Positions 39,023 through 48,333 of a stretch of 64,000 nucleotides of DNA are shown piece after piece. The first letter of the stretch is position 1; every line of letters starts with the position of its first letter. Position numbers and translations under genes: made by a program. Under the pieces are notes generated by a model. It ran no database searches and was not told where the DNA came from. It saw nothing but the letters and a program-made list of their open reading frames with translations. Source of the DNA: JAJXWB01 sp037044955 (GTDB lineage Bacteria; Pseudomonadota; Alphaproteobacteria; Rhizobiales; Beijerinckiaceae); the NCBI GenBank assembly GCA_037044955.1, contig JBAOHX010000002.1:1426001-1490000 (forward strand), written 5' to 3'.

Positions 39023-40219
39023 ATGTCCTCGCAAGCCGGCGCCGATACGCTCGTCCTCATTGTCGCCGCTGGCCGTGGCTCGCGCTTCGGCGGCGAAATT
39101 CCGAAGCAGTATCGCCTGCTGGGCGGCGTTCCCGTCCTTGCCCGGACGCTTGCCGCCTTCGCGGACGCCCTGCCCGCAGCGCGGCTTCTCGTAACCATCC
39201 ACCCCGACGATTCGGCCCTTTACGAAGCCGCCGTCGCCGCTCTGCCCGAGGGCGTCGCGGCGCGGCTGCTGCCCTGGGTCGCGGGCGGGGCGACACGTCA
39301 GGCCAGCGTGCGGAACGGGCTTGAATCCGTTTCTACAGGAACACAAAAAATCGTTCTCGTTCATGATGCTGCGCGTCCTTTCGCAAGTTCTGCATTAATC
39401 GTGCGGGCTTGCGGGGCGGCGCGCGAATTCGGGGCCGCCGTACCGGGTTTTTCCGTCACCGACACGATCAAGATCGTCGACGGCGCGGGCGCCGTGACGG
39501 CCACGCCGGAGCGCGCCACGCTTCGCGCCGTGCAGACGCCGCAGGCTTTCGACTATGCCCTGCTGCTTGCCGCGCACCGGGCCGCGGCCGGGCTGGAACT
39601 GACCGACGATGCGGCCGTCGCCGAGAAGGCGGGGCATCGTGTGCACATATTCGAGGGAGACGCCGGCAACATGAAGATCACCAGCGCGGGCGATCTGGAG
39701 GCGGCCGAGCGCCGCCTGTCCGGCGACCTCAGCGACGTCAGGGTCGGCCAGGGCTACGACGTGCACGCCTTCGAACCGGGCGATCACGTCTGGCTCGGCG
39801 GCGTCGCCATCCCGCACGACAAGAAACTGCTCGGCCATTCCGACGCCGACGTGCTGATGCACGCCGTCACCGACGCGATCTTCGGCGCGCTGGCGGACGG
39901 CGACATCGGCTCGCACTTCCCGCCCTCCGACCCGCAGTGGAAGGGCGCGGCGTCCTCGATCTTCCTCGCCTATGCGGCGGACCGCGTGCGGGCGCGCGGC
40001 GGCATGATCGCGCATGTCGACGCCACGGTCGTCGCGGAGCGCCCGAAGGTCGGCCCGCATCGCGAGGCGATCCGCGCCAAGCTCGCCGAGATCATGAAGA
40101 TTTCGGTCGACCGGGTGGCGGTGAAGGCGACGACTTCGGAACGGCTGGGGTTTACCGGCCGCGAGGAAGGCATAGCGGCGCTCGCCATGGCGACCGTGCG
40201 GCTGCCGGCGGGAGGATAG
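39023..40219 (+). CDS. ispDF: Bifunctional IspD/IspF enzyme of the MEP pathway
   Basis: 398 residues, intact fusion. Residues 1-225 are IspD (VLIVAAGRGSRFGGEIPKQY, LVHDAARPF, DTIKIVDG, TPQAFDY), making CDP-ME. Residues about 232-398 are IspF (RVGQGYDVHAFEPGDHVWLGG, LGHSDADVLMHAVTDAIFGA, GDIGSHFPP, KATTSERLGFTGREEGIAA) with the zinc ligands Asp/His. The fusion is typical of Alphaproteobacteria. Followed by pncC one base later, so one operon. Confidence 0.96.
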   Translation: MSSQAGADTLVLIVAAGRGSRFGGEIPKQYRLLGGVPVLARTLAAFADALPAARLLVTIHPDDSALYEAAVAALPEGVAARLLPWVAGGATRQASVRNGLESVSTGTQKIVLVHDAARPFASSALIVRACGAAREFGAAVPGFSVTDTIKIVDGAGAVTATPERATLRAVQTPQAFDYALLLAAHRAAAGLELTDDAAVAEKAGHRVHIFEGDAGNMKITSAGDLEAAERRLSGDLSDVRVGQGYDVHAFEPGDHVWLGGVAIPHDKKLLGHSDADVLMHAVTDAIFGALADGDIGSHFPPSDPQWKGAASSIFLAYAADRVRARGGMIAHVDATVVAERPKVGPHREAIRAKLAEIMKISVDRVAVKATTSERLGFTGREEGIAALAMATVRLPAGG

Positions 40220-40220
40220 G

Positions 40221-40724
40221 ATGGATTTCGACGCCGCCCTCGAGGAACGCGCCGGGAAGCTCGTCGCAAGCTACACGGCGGCCGGGCTGACCATCGCCAC
40301 GGCCGAATCCTGCACCGGCGGGCTGGTGGCCGGCCTGATTACCGAAATCGCGGGCTCCTCCGCCGTGCTGGAGCGCGGTTTCGTCGTCTATTCCAACGCC
40401 GCCAAGATCGGCATGCTCGGCGTTTCGCCCGAGACGATCGACGCCGTGGGCGCGGTCAGCGAGGCGACGGCGCGGGAAATGGCGACCGGCGCGCTCGAGC
40501 ATTCCCGCGCCGATGTCTCCGTGTCGATCACCGGCGTCGCGGGTCCGGGCGGCGGCTCGGCGGAAAAGCCCGTCGGCCTCGTGCATTTCGCCTGCGCGCG
40601 CCGCAATGGGCCGAGCGTGCATGTCGAGCGGCGATTCGGCGATATCGGCCGCAGCGCCGTGCGAAAGGCGTCGATCGAGCAGGCGCTGGAACTGCTGGAG
40701 AAGGCGATTCAGCCGCGCCCGTAA
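40221..40724 (+). CDS. pncC: Nicotinamide-nucleotide amidohydrolase (CinA C-terminal family)
   Basis: 167 residues, a stand-alone CinA-C domain with canonical features: TIATAESCTGGLVAGLITEIAG, GFVVYSNAAKIGMLGV with the conserved lysine, and SITGVAGPGGGSAEKPVGLV. Converts NMN to NaMN in pyridine nucleotide recycling. It is the canonical member; the paralog at 2555 has changes at two of these positions. Convergent with and overlapping the COQ10-like gene by 16 bases. Confidence 0.88.
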   Translation: MDFDAALEERAGKLVASYTAAGLTIATAESCTGGLVAGLITEIAGSSAVLERGFVVYSNAAKIGMLGVSPETIDAVGAVSEATAREMATGALEHSRADVSVSITGVAGPGGGSAEKPVGLVHFACARRNGPSVHVERRFGDIGRSAVRKASIEQALELLEKAIQPRP

Positions 40725-41179
40725 ACCTTGTCGGCGCGTTGCTCGAAGGCGGTCGTGAACTTGCGGAAGGCGTCGTCGAACACCGCGCCCATCAGCGCGC
40801 CGAGCGTGCGCGAGCGGAATTCGTAGTCGATGAAGAACTCGACCTCGGAGCGCTTCTGCTCGGGAGATTGTTCGGGGATGTCGCGGAAGCGCCAGCGGTT
40901 GCGCAGGTGGCGGAACGGCCCGTCGACGTATTCGACGAGAATTTCGCTGCGCGCGGCGTCGAGCGCGACGCGGGTAGTGAAGCGCTCGCGGATCGCCTTG
41001 TAGCCGACCTCCATTTCGGCGAGCAGGACCTCGGCGCCGTCTTCGCGCGCGTCGCGCCGGCGAACGCGCAGCGCCGTGCAGAGCGGCACGAACTCGGGAT
41101 AGGCCTCGCAGTCCGCCACCAGCGCGAACATGTCGGAAGCGCTATGGCGAACGCGCTTTATGGTGCGATAGCGCGGCAT
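40709..41179 (-). CDS. COQ10-like START-domain protein
   Basis: 156 residues of the polyketide-cyclase/START superfamily: HSASDMFALVADCEAYPEFVPLC, then ERFTTRVALD and FFIDYEFRSRTLGALMGAVFDDAFRK. Alphaproteobacterial members are the bacterial COQ10 (ubiquinone-binding) proteins; RatA-type toxins share the fold and the gene is sometimes named ratA. The ubiquinone role is the better inference here. Confidence 0.87.
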   Translation of the reverse strand: MPRYRTIKRVRHSASDMFALVADCEAYPEFVPLCTALRVRRRDAREDGAEVLLAEMEVGYKAIRERFTTRVALDAARSEILVEYVDGPFRHLRNRWRFRDIPEQSPEQKRSEVEFFIDYEFRSRTLGALMGAVFDDAFRKFTTAFEQRADKVYGRG

Positions 41180-41201
41180 TGCGCTCTGCCGGCGCGCGGC
41201 C

Positions 41202-41495
41202 TCACCGGATCCGCAGGCAGCCCTTCCAGCCCTGGTAGGTGGAATATTGCCGCTTCAGATCGTGCATCCAGCGCGCGCAATCCGGCAGCGACGCGAATCG
41301 CGCCGTCACGTCCGCCCAGTCGAGCGCGGTCGGTTGCGCGCCGGGGGCGAGGTTCCGCCCGCCGGTGAAATGGCCTTGCCAGACCTGCGGCGCGCGAACG
41401 ACATAAACGCTCCCGCCCGCGTAATCGGCGGCGTGCGCGCCGGAAAGACCGATCGCAAGGCCGATCGCAGCCAGAATGACGCGCGCGGTTTTCAT
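41202..41495 (-). CDS. Small secreted protein of unknown function
   Basis: 97 residues with a signal peptide (RVILAAIGLAIGLSGAHAA). The mature part is basic, tryptophan-rich and has two cysteines (LPDCARWMHDLKRQY, WKGCLRIR) that may form a disulfide. No family recognised. Upstream of it, 41496-41766 holds no supported gene. Confidence 0.6.
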   Translation of the reverse strand: MKTARVILAAIGLAIGLSGAHAADYAGGSVYVVRAPQVWQGHFTGGRNLAPGAQPTALDWADVTARFASLPDCARWMHDLKRQYSTYQGWKGCLRIR

Positions 41496-41766
41496 CTCGT
41501 TTGCTCCCTGCCGTGCGCGGAAACTAGCGCAGCGCGAATGGCCGCGCAAAAGCGGCGTCCCTGTTCATAGATGCGCCGCCTCTGCGGCGCAAAGGCGCCG
41601 GCTGCGACGCTGCCTTTGTGCGAAGCGGCGCGAAAGCAACGCGCGGGCGTGTTTTGCCACACAGCCGGAACTTGCGTCCGCCCGCCCCGTTTTTTCCCCG
41701 CTTCGGCCGATTTCCAGATCGAGAGTCGAAGCCATCGGGGCATTCGCCGTCAGAAGGAGCCAGTTC

Positions 41767-42501
41767 ATGCCGAAATTCCTCCGCCCGGTGCTGGGCGTTT
41801 CACTCCTCGCGCTCGGCGCCGGAACCGCCGCGGCCGCCGACCTGCCGAGCCGCAAGCAGCCGCCGGTCGTCGCATATGTCGCCCCGCCCGTCTTCACCTG
41901 GACCGGCTTCTACATCGGCCTCAACGCCGGCGCGGCCATCGGCAATTCGACCTACAACTGGCAGCCGTTCGGCGCCGGCTCCGGCCAGAGCGGCGTCGCG
42001 TTCACGGGCGGCGGCCAGATCGGCTACAACTGGCAGACCGGCCCGCTGGTTCTCGGCCTCGAGACGGACATCAACTATCGCGGCGCCTCGAACAATTCGA
42101 ACGGCGGCTTCTTCAACAGCAGCCTGAACACGGGCTCAGGCTATTTCGGCACGGCGCGCGCTCGCGTCGGCTACGCCATCGATCGCCTGCTGATCTACGG
42201 AACCGGCGGCCTTGCCTACGGCGCCGTCAAATTCCCGGGCAGCGCCTTCGGCGTCGGGCCCGCGGGCGCGATGGCGCTGACGCGCCTCGACAACAACGGC
42301 GGCGCGAAGCTCGGCTGGACTGCGGGCGCCGGCGCCGAATACGCGCTGACGCGCAACTGGTCGGTGAAGGCGGAATACCTCTACGTCGATCTCGGCCGGA
42401 CGTCCGCCAATTATGTCGACCTCTTCACCGGCGCCCCCGTCTCGCTGCAGGCGCACAACCGCGACCATATCGTGCGGGCCGGCGTGAACTATCGTTTCTG
42501 A
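41767..42501 (+). CDS. Omp25/31-type outer membrane beta-barrel protein, paralog 1
   Basis: 244 residues with a signal peptide ending ...AAAADLPSRK and the family pattern PPVFTWTGFYIGLNAG, GQIGYNWQTGPLVLGLETDI, LIYGTGGLAYGAVK, and a C-terminal beta strand ending in ...VNYRF with the terminal Phe. This is an eight-stranded OMP_b-brl protein found in several tandem copies in Hyphomicrobiales. Followed by its own terminator at 42525. Confidence 0.88.
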   Translation: MPKFLRPVLGVSLLALGAGTAAAADLPSRKQPPVVAYVAPPVFTWTGFYIGLNAGAAIGNSTYNWQPFGAGSGQSGVAFTGGGQIGYNWQTGPLVLGLETDINYRGASNNSNGGFFNSSLNTGSGYFGTARARVGYAIDRLLIYGTGGLAYGAVKFPGSAFGVGPAGAMALTRLDNNGGAKLGWTAGAGAEYALTRNWSVKAEYLYVDLGRTSANYVDLFTGAPVSLQAHNRDHIVRAGVNYRF

Positions 42502-42524
42502 CGGTTCAGCTTTCGCCTCGACTT

Positions 42525-42557
42525 GAGCCCGGCCATTTGGTCGGGCTCTTTTCTTTG
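42525..42557 (+). terminator. Rho-independent terminator after barrel paralog 1
   Basis: GAGCCCG / CGGGCTC stem followed by TTTTCTTT. The remaining 42558-42806 has no supported gene; it may hold the promoter of paralog 2. Confidence 0.85.
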
Positions 42558-42806
42558 TCGATTGCTCGAAAAATGGTCACTCGACGATCGTTTGTAAGCA
42601 AATGATGTGCGGATACATTGCCCGTGGCGGCCAGGAACTTCAATAAATTGTTGCGCCGTGGCCACATGGGCTGAAAAGACGAACCCGTTAAGGCTCTTGC
42701 ACAATTTTAAGTATTCACGCGGGGCGATCCCTCACCTAGCGTCGAGTTCGGCCGCTCGCGAAACTCCGGGCGACGCGTGAAAATGTACCGAGTTACGGGG
42801 GACGTC

Positions 42807-43691
42807 ATGAAAATGATCAAGATTTTCGCAGCGGCGCTCGCTGTTTCCACCATCGCCGGCTCGGCTTTCGCCGCCGACCTGCCCTCGCGCAAGGTCGCGC
42901 CCGCCTATGTCGCGCCGGCGCCGGTCTTCATGTGGACGGGCTTCTACATCGGCCTCAACGGCGGCTACGCGTTCGCCGGCAACGGCGCGGGCAACGGCGG
43001 CCGTCTGGTTTCGACCGACGACTTCCACGGCACGTTCCCGGGCGGCCCGGCATGGGTCCTCGGAACCGGACCGAGCGGCGGAATCTTCGGCGGCCAGATC
43101 GGCTACAATTTCCAGCTCTCGCCTTCGTTCGTCGCCGGCATCGAGACCGACATCCAGGGCGCCTGGCTTCGCGGGAGCACCCAGTCCGTGGCGACGGTCG
43201 ACCCGGTGGGCGCCGCGGCGCTCGGCCAGGCGAGCTTCAGCCAGCGCGTCGACTGGTATGGCACGCTGCGCGCCCGCCTCGGCTTCCTGGCCACGCCGTC
43301 GTGGCTGCTGTACGCCACCGGCGGTCTCGCCTATGGCGGCGTGAAATCCAGCCTGACGTATTTCGACATCAACCATCAGGGCCATCCGGGCCTGCTGGCG
43401 GGCGGCATCGGCTCCAACAGCCAGACCCGTGTCGGCTACACGGTCGGCGCCGGCGCGGAGTGGATGTTCGCTCCGAACTGGACGGTCAAAGCCGAATACG
43501 GCTACGTCGACCTCGGCCGCAGCACCGCCAACATGGCGTCGACGTTCAACACGCTGCCGGTCGCCGGCGCGGCGGAGACCGTCACGCTGGTCGCCGCCAC
43601 GCACAGCTACCGCACGTCGTTCCACACGCTTCGCGCCGGCGTGAATTACAAATTCGGCTGGGGCGCCGCTCCGGTCGTCGCGAAGTACTGA
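42807..43691 (+). CDS. Omp25/31-type outer membrane beta-barrel protein, paralog 2
   Basis: 294 residues: signal peptide (IFAAALAVSTIAGSAFA), then AADLPSRKVAPAYVAPAPVF, WTGFYIGLNGGYAF, and strands through to YKFGWGAAPVVAKY at the end. Residues around GTLRARLGFLATPSWLLYATGGLAYGGVK match paralog 3 closely. The C-terminal tail after the last barrel strand (GWGAAPVVAKY) is identical in paralog 3. ATG 42807 has GGGGGAC upstream. Confidence 0.88.
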   Translation: MKMIKIFAAALAVSTIAGSAFAADLPSRKVAPAYVAPAPVFMWTGFYIGLNGGYAFAGNGAGNGGRLVSTDDFHGTFPGGPAWVLGTGPSGGIFGGQIGYNFQLSPSFVAGIETDIQGAWLRGSTQSVATVDPVGAAALGQASFSQRVDWYGTLRARLGFLATPSWLLYATGGLAYGGVKSSLTYFDINHQGHPGLLAGGIGSNSQTRVGYTVGAGAEWMFAPNWTVKAEYGYVDLGRSTANMASTFNTLPVAGAAETVTLVAATHSYRTSFHTLRAGVNYKFGWGAAPVVAKY

Positions 43692-43719
43692 TCGACGCAA
43701 AACAAGGCATTTATGCAAA

Positions 43720-43748
43720 GCCCGGCCGCAAGGCCGGGCTTTTTCTTT
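43720..43748 (+). terminator. Rho-independent terminator after barrel paralog 2
   Basis: GCCCGGCC / GGCCGGGC stem with loop GCAA, followed by TTTTTCTTT. Similar in sequence to the terminator after paralog 3. The rest of the interval to 44012 contains no supported gene. Confidence 0.88.
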
Positions 43749-44012
43749 GAAAATCAATTCTTTCCCGCCGAATACTCTTCCTCCGGCGCAAGCAGGGCCG
43801 CAGGTCGCGTTGTGGCGGGCAAGCCACACGAGCCGAAAACAAGGCCCGCGCGAGACCAATTCAGACTTTCCGATGTTCACATGCGCGAGTGGTTTCTCTA
43901 GGGTTCAATTCACGCGCTCGTCGAATGTCGGCGCCTGAATTATCCGCTTCGCACTTCGTGAGCGGAGCGTGTCGAGTAAAAAACCCAACCGCTTCCTACC
44001 CAGGGGGACATT

Positions 44013-44876
44013 ATGAAGCTCAAGTTTTTCGCTGCGGCCCTCGCCGCTTCCACGATCGCCGGCTCGGCTTTCGCGGCTGACCTGCCCTCGCGCAAGGTCG
44101 CTCCGATCATGGCGCCCGTTCCGGTCTTCACCTGGACCGGCTTCTACGTCGGCGTGAACCTCGGCTACGCCTTCGGCGGCAGCAACAACGGCAACGGCTT
44201 CGGCGTCGTTCTTCCGCCGGCCACGGCGCAGCACGTCGGTCCGCTCGCGGGCGGCAACGGCAGCGGCAAGGGCATTCTCGGCGGCGCCCAGATCGGCTAC
44301 AACTGGCAGATGGGCAGCCTCGTCGCCGGTATCGAGACCGACATCCAGGCGGCCGGCATCCGCGGCAATGGCAACCCCGCCGGCGCCATGGGCATCGGCA
44401 ATAACGGCGCGGCCCAGTTCCTCGCCGCCACCACCAACTCGCGGATCGACTGGTTCGGCACGCTGCGCGCCCGTCTCGGCTTCACCGTCGCCCCGACCTT
44501 CCTCGTCTACGCCACCGGCGGTCTCGCCTACGGCGGCGTCAAGAGCAACGTCACCCCGATCTTCGTGAACACGACCGGCGGCTCGCTGATCGGCGTGACC
44601 TCGTCCGCCAGCGGCACCAGGCTCGGCTGGACCGCGGGCGCGGGCGCTGAATACGCCATCTCCAACAACTGGTCGGCGAAGTTCGAGTATCTCTACACGG
44701 ATCTCGGCAGCTCCACCGTCAACCTGACCAACGCCGGCGCGGCGATCGGCGGCTACTTCGGCTGCTGCACGGCCTACTCGGGCTCGCTGTCGAACTCCAA
44801 CCGCTTCCACACGGTTCGCGCTGGTCTGAACTACCGCTTCGGCTGGGGCGCCGCCCCGGTCGTCGCCAAGTACTGA
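44013..44876 (+). CDS. Omp25/31-type outer membrane beta-barrel protein, paralog 3
   Basis: 287 residues with a signal peptide (FFAAALAASTIAGSAFA) almost identical to that of paralog 2, then AADLPSRKVAPIMAPVPVF and WTGFYVGVNLGYAFGGS. An unusual CC pair is present near residue 250 (GGYFGCCTAYSG), in a predicted surface loop. Ends FGWGAAPVVAKY. The ATG follows CAGGGGGACATT, a strong ribosome-binding site. Confidence 0.88.
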   Translation: MKLKFFAAALAASTIAGSAFAADLPSRKVAPIMAPVPVFTWTGFYVGVNLGYAFGGSNNGNGFGVVLPPATAQHVGPLAGGNGSGKGILGGAQIGYNWQMGSLVAGIETDIQAAGIRGNGNPAGAMGIGNNGAAQFLAATTNSRIDWFGTLRARLGFTVAPTFLVYATGGLAYGGVKSNVTPIFVNTTGGSLIGVTSSASGTRLGWTAGAGAEYAISNNWSAKFEYLYTDLGSSTVNLTNAGAAIGGYFGCCTAYSGSLSNSNRFHTVRAGLNYRFGWGAAPVVAKY

Positions 44877-44916
44877 AAAGCGCACTGATCTTTTCCGCCT
44901 CGGCGGAAAGCGGAAA

Positions 44917-44947
44917 GCCCGGCCCTCGCGGCCGGGCTTTTTCGTTT
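44917..44947 (+). terminator. Rho-independent terminator after barrel paralog 3
   Basis: GCCCGGCC / GGCCGGGC stem with loop CTCGC, followed by TTTTTCG. A smaller stem (TTTCCGCC / GGCGGAAA) precedes it. Confidence 0.85.
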
Positions 44948-45006
44948 CTGGCGCATCGGCCGCGCTTTTCCTTGCCCTTGGCCGCGCCCTTCTCTATCTC
45001 GCCGGC

Positions 45007-46345
45007 ATGAGCTCTCCTGCCAACTCTCCTGCCGCCCCCCGCATTTCCTTCGTTTCGCTCGGCTGCCCCAAGGCGCTGGTCGATTCCGAGCGCATCGTCA
45101 CGCGGCTGCGCGCCGAAGGCTACGAACTCGCCAAGACGCACGCCGGCGCCGACGCGGTGATCGTCAACACCTGCGGCTTCCTCGACAGCGCCAAGGCGGA
45201 AGTCGCTGGCCGCGATCCGCGCCGGGCTCGAGGAGAACGGCAAGGTGATCGTGACGGGCTGCATGGGCGCGGAGCCCGAGCAGATCACGGAGAAATATCC
45301 CGGCGTGCTGGCGGTTTCCGGCCCGCAGGCCTACGAGAGCGTGATGGAGGCGGTGCATCGCGCGCTGCCCGCGCCGCACGATCCCTTCCTCGATCTCGTG
45401 CCGGAACAGGGCGTGAAGCTGACGCCGCGCCACTACGCCTATCTGAAGATTTCAGAGGGCTGCAACAATACGCTGCAGCTTCTGCATCATCCCGAAACTG
45501 CGCGGCAAGCTGGTGTCGCGGCCGGCGGGCGAGGTGCTGCGGGAGGCCGAAAAGCTGGTGCGCGCGGGCGTCAAGGAACTGCTCGTCATCTCGCAGGACA
45601 CGGGCGCCTACGGCGATCGACATGCGCTATGCGCCCTCCTCGTTCGGCGACCGCGAGGTGCGCACGAAATTCATCGATCTCGCGCGCGAACTGGGCGTCG
45701 CTCGGCGTGTGGACGCGGCTCCACTACGTCTATCCCTACCCGCATGTCGACGACGTGCTGGAGCTGATGGCGGACGGCAAGATCCTTCCCTATCTCGACA
45801 TCCCCTTCCAGCACGCGAGCCCGCGCGTGCTGCGCGCCATGAAGCGGCCGGGCGACCACGAGACCATGCTGGAGCGCATCCGCGCCTGGCGGCGCGCGGT
45901 GCCGGACCTCGCGATACGCTCGACCTTCATCGTCGGCTTTCCCGGCGAGACGGAAGAGGATTTCCGCCAGCTTCTCGATTTCCTGACCGAAGCGAAAATC
46001 GACCGCGTCGGCGCCTTCGAATACGAGGCGGTGTCGGGCGCGCCGGCCAACGATCTGGGCTTCGAGCCGGTTGCCGCGGACATCAAGAAGGCGCGCTGGA
46101 ACCGCCTGATGGAGGCGCAGCAGAAAGTGTCCGCGAAGATTTCGCGCGAAAAGATCGGCAAGCGCGTCAAGGCGATCGTCGACGAGGTCGGCCCGAGCGT
46201 CGCCAGGGGCCGCACGACCGCGGACGCGCCCGAGATCGACGGCGCGATCCACATCGCCTCCTCGCGCAGGCTGAGGCCCGGCGACATCGTCGACGTGCGC
46301 GTGGAGGCGGCCGACGCCTATGATTTGCGCGGACGGGCGGCGTAG
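45007..46345 (+). CDS. rimO: Ribosomal protein S12 methylthiotransferase RimO, frame broken four times
   Basis: Radical-SAM methylthiotransferase acting on Asp-89 of S12. The N-terminal UPF0004 domain has VSLGCPKALVDSE, NTCGFLDSA and VTGCMGAEP with its cluster cysteines; the radical-SAM motif is split by a frame change (EGCNNT then CSFCIIPKLRG); then LHYVYPYPHVDDV and the C-terminal TRAM domain. Breaks lie at 45200-45202, about 45472, about 45614 and 45693-45697; each is one extra base, and all four must be dropped for the 444-residue protein. Four independent lesions in a gene otherwise without decay point to sequence error. Confidence 0.9.
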
Positions 46346-46353
46346 GACGGCGC

Positions 46354-46459
46354 TGTCATCCCGGCCGGAGCATCGCTTGCGATGCGGAGAGCCGGGACCC
46401 AGAACCGGCATTTGGGATGCTGGGTCCCGGCTCTCCGCTTCGCTGCGGCCGGGATGACA
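46354..46459. repeat. Intergenic palindrome, TGTCATCCCGGCCGG type, copy 2
   Basis: The first 49 bases are identical to the element at 9600; the right end GGCCGGGATGACA is its inverted complement. It lies between the convergent rimO and nhaA genes. Confidence 0.85.
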
Positions 46460-46470
46460 ATTCGTGGACT

Positions 46471-47652
46471 TCAATCCGTGTTGTTTGCCTGCTTGCCCTT
46501 CCCCAGCATCAACACCGCCGCGCCCACGAGCGCCGAGGCCAGCGAGCCCATGAGCACGCCGATCTTGGTTTCGTCGAGCAGCCCCGCCTCCGGCGGAAAG
46601 GCGAGCATGCCGATGAAGAGGCTCATGGTGAAGCCGACGCCGCAGATCAGCGCGACGCCGTAGAGCTGTATCCAGCTCGCCCCGTGTGGCCGGCTGGCGA
46701 GGCCGAAGGCCACGGCGAGCCGCGCGGCGAGAAAGACGCCGACCTGCTTGCCGAGGAAAAGGCCGGCGGCGACCCCGAGCGTGACGGGATGGGCGAGGCT
46801 CGCCAGCGAGGCGCCCTCGAAGGAAACGCCGGCATTGGCGAAGCCGAAGATGGGCGTGACGACGAAGCCGACCCAGGGAGCGAGCGCATGTTCGAGCCGA
46901 TGCAGCGGGGAGCGCTCGTCGCCGTCGCTCGCCGGTTGCTCGATCGGAACGAAGGCGGCGAGCAATACGCCCGCGATCGTCGCATGCACGCCGCTGGCGT
47001 GAACGAAGCCCCAGAGCGGCAGTCCGACGCCGAGATAGGGCCAGAGAGACGCGACCTTCATGCGGTTGAGCGCGAAGAGCGCGGCGACGCAAACCGCCGC
47101 GCCGCCGAGCATCGGCAGCGACAGGCCCGACGAATAGAACAGCGCGATGATCATGACCGCGCCGAGATCGTCCATGATGGCGAGCGCGGCGAGAAATATC
47201 TTCAGCGACGCCGGCGCGCGGGAGCCGATGAGCGCGAGAACGCCGAGCGCGAAGGCGATGTCGGTGGCCGTCGGGATGGCCCAGCCGCGCGTAAACAGCG
47301 CGCTTTTGCCGGCGAGCGCGAGATAGACGAGCGCCGGCGCGATCATGCCGCCGGCGGCCGCGAGCCCCGGCAACGCGCGGCGGCGCCAGGTCGCGAGTTC
47401 GCCGCCGATCATCTCGCGCTTGATCTCGAGCCCGACCAGCAGGAAGAACAGCGCCATCAGCGCGTCGTTGATCCAGTGCAGCAGGCTCAGCGGGCCGACA
47501 TGGATTTCCAGCGCGTGAAAATAGGCGGGGCCGAACGCCGAATTGGCGACGACGAGCGCAGCCGCCGCGCTCGCCATGAGCACGATTCCGCCGCCCGCTT
47601 CGCTGGCCAGGAGGCGCTTGAGAACGGAGCCGGGGCGCAACGGAGCGCTCAC
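46471..47652 (-). CDS. nhaA: Na+/H+ antiporter NhaA
   Basis: 393 residues, eleven to twelve hydrophobic segments. Catalytic pair of aspartates in AIMDDLGAVMI; the discontinuous helix IV region PTATDIAFALGVLALIG and LFFLLVGLEIKREM are conserved. Exports Na+ or Li+ for protons at alkaline pH. Start is GTG 47652 (VSAPLRPG). Ends 12 bases from the palindromic element. Confidence 0.95.
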   Translation of the reverse strand: MSAPLRPGSVLKRLLASEAGGGIVLMASAAAALVVANSAFGPAYFHALEIHVGPLSLLHWINDALMALFFLLVGLEIKREMIGGELATWRRRALPGLAAAGGMIAPALVYLALAGKSALFTRGWAIPTATDIAFALGVLALIGSRAPASLKIFLAALAIMDDLGAVMIIALFYSSGLSLPMLGGAAVCVAALFALNRMKVASLWPYLGVGLPLWGFVHASGVHATIAGVLLAAFVPIEQPASDGDERSPLHRLEHALAPWVGFVVTPIFGFANAGVSFEGASLASLAHPVTLGVAAGLFLGKQVGVFLAARLAVAFGLASRPHGASWIQLYGVALICGVGFTMSLFIGMLAFPPEAGLLDETKIGVLMGSLASALVGAAVLMLGKGKQANNTD

Positions 47653-47738
47653 AATCCTGCCGCGTGTCGGCGCGGCATGGCGGTCGGGTCGTCGCAGGTC
47701 ACGGGGCCCTCGGTCGCGAATCGTGCGAGGACCTTAAT

Positions 47739-48137
47739 TCACCGGCCGCCGGGCGCGAAGGCTCGCAGGGCGCGCGCGATGTCTTTCAGTTCGGCCGCAT
47801 GGTCGTGCGCGGCGTCGGGGTCGAGCGGCAGGAGCTCGCCCGCGAAGGGCGCGCCGACGCGGCGGCTGCGGAAGACGACGAGCCGGTCGCCATCGACGAC
47901 GATATCGCCGTCGCGCAGCGTTGGGTCCGAATGCCAGAGGCCCGGCCGAGGATCTGCGATGCGCGCTGTCGCGGGATGAGAGAGGGACGCCTTCTCGATG
48001 AAGGCGGCGTAATCCTTCCGGCCGCGTTCGACGCGCTCGAGCCATGCCGTCCGGTCGACAGGCGCGGCGTGGGCAATCGTGGCGGCCGTCGTTGCGACCG
48101 CGGCGATGATTGGCGAAACGCGCCGTGCGCCGCCCAT
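47739..48137 (-). CDS. Secreted protein of unknown function
   Basis: 132 residues, signal peptide (RVSPIIAAVATTAATIAHAA). Mature part: WLERVERGRKDYAAFIEKA, RDGDIVVDGDRLVVFRS. No family recognised; it looks like a small periplasmic protein. ATG 48137 gives the standard signal peptide; 40 residues further upstream in frame are not secretory. Upstream of it lies the tandem repeat and tRNA-Glu. Confidence 0.6.
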   Translation of the reverse strand: MGGARRVSPIIAAVATTAATIAHAAPVDRTAWLERVERGRKDYAAFIEKASLSHPATARIADPRPGLWHSDPTLRDGDIVVDGDRLVVFRSRRVGAPFAGELLPLDPDAAHDHAAELKDIARALRAFAPGGR

Positions 48138-48228
48138 TGCTTTCGCCTCCGGACGGACGATGCAGGCCGGGCCGCATTCGTTCCGCCGCGAACATAGATG
48201 GGGCGGAAGCTCGATCGGAGGTGTGCCG

Positions 48229-48333
48229 GTTCGCACGTTGTGCGAACCACTTTTCATTTTGGGCGCGCTGATGGCGCGCCAGTTCGCACATTGTGCGAAC
48301 CACTTTTCATTTTGGGCGCGCTGATGGCGCGCC
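48229..48333. repeat. Two-copy tandem repeat (53-base period) at the 3' end of tRNA-Glu
   Basis: Units 48229-48280 and 48282-48333 differ at a single base. Each contains two potential hairpins: GTTCGCAC / GTGCGAAC and GGCGCGC / GCGCGCC. The end nearest the tRNA in each unit carries a copy of the tRNA-Glu terminus with CCA; in unit 2 it is the tRNA end itself. The likely role is transcription termination of the tRNA, duplicated. Confidence 0.8.

Noticed and set aside
45007..46345. Programmed ribosomal frameshifting in rimO
   Set aside because: Four sites in one gene with no slippery sequence or pseudoknot, and similar breaks in many unrelated genes, fit sequence error better.
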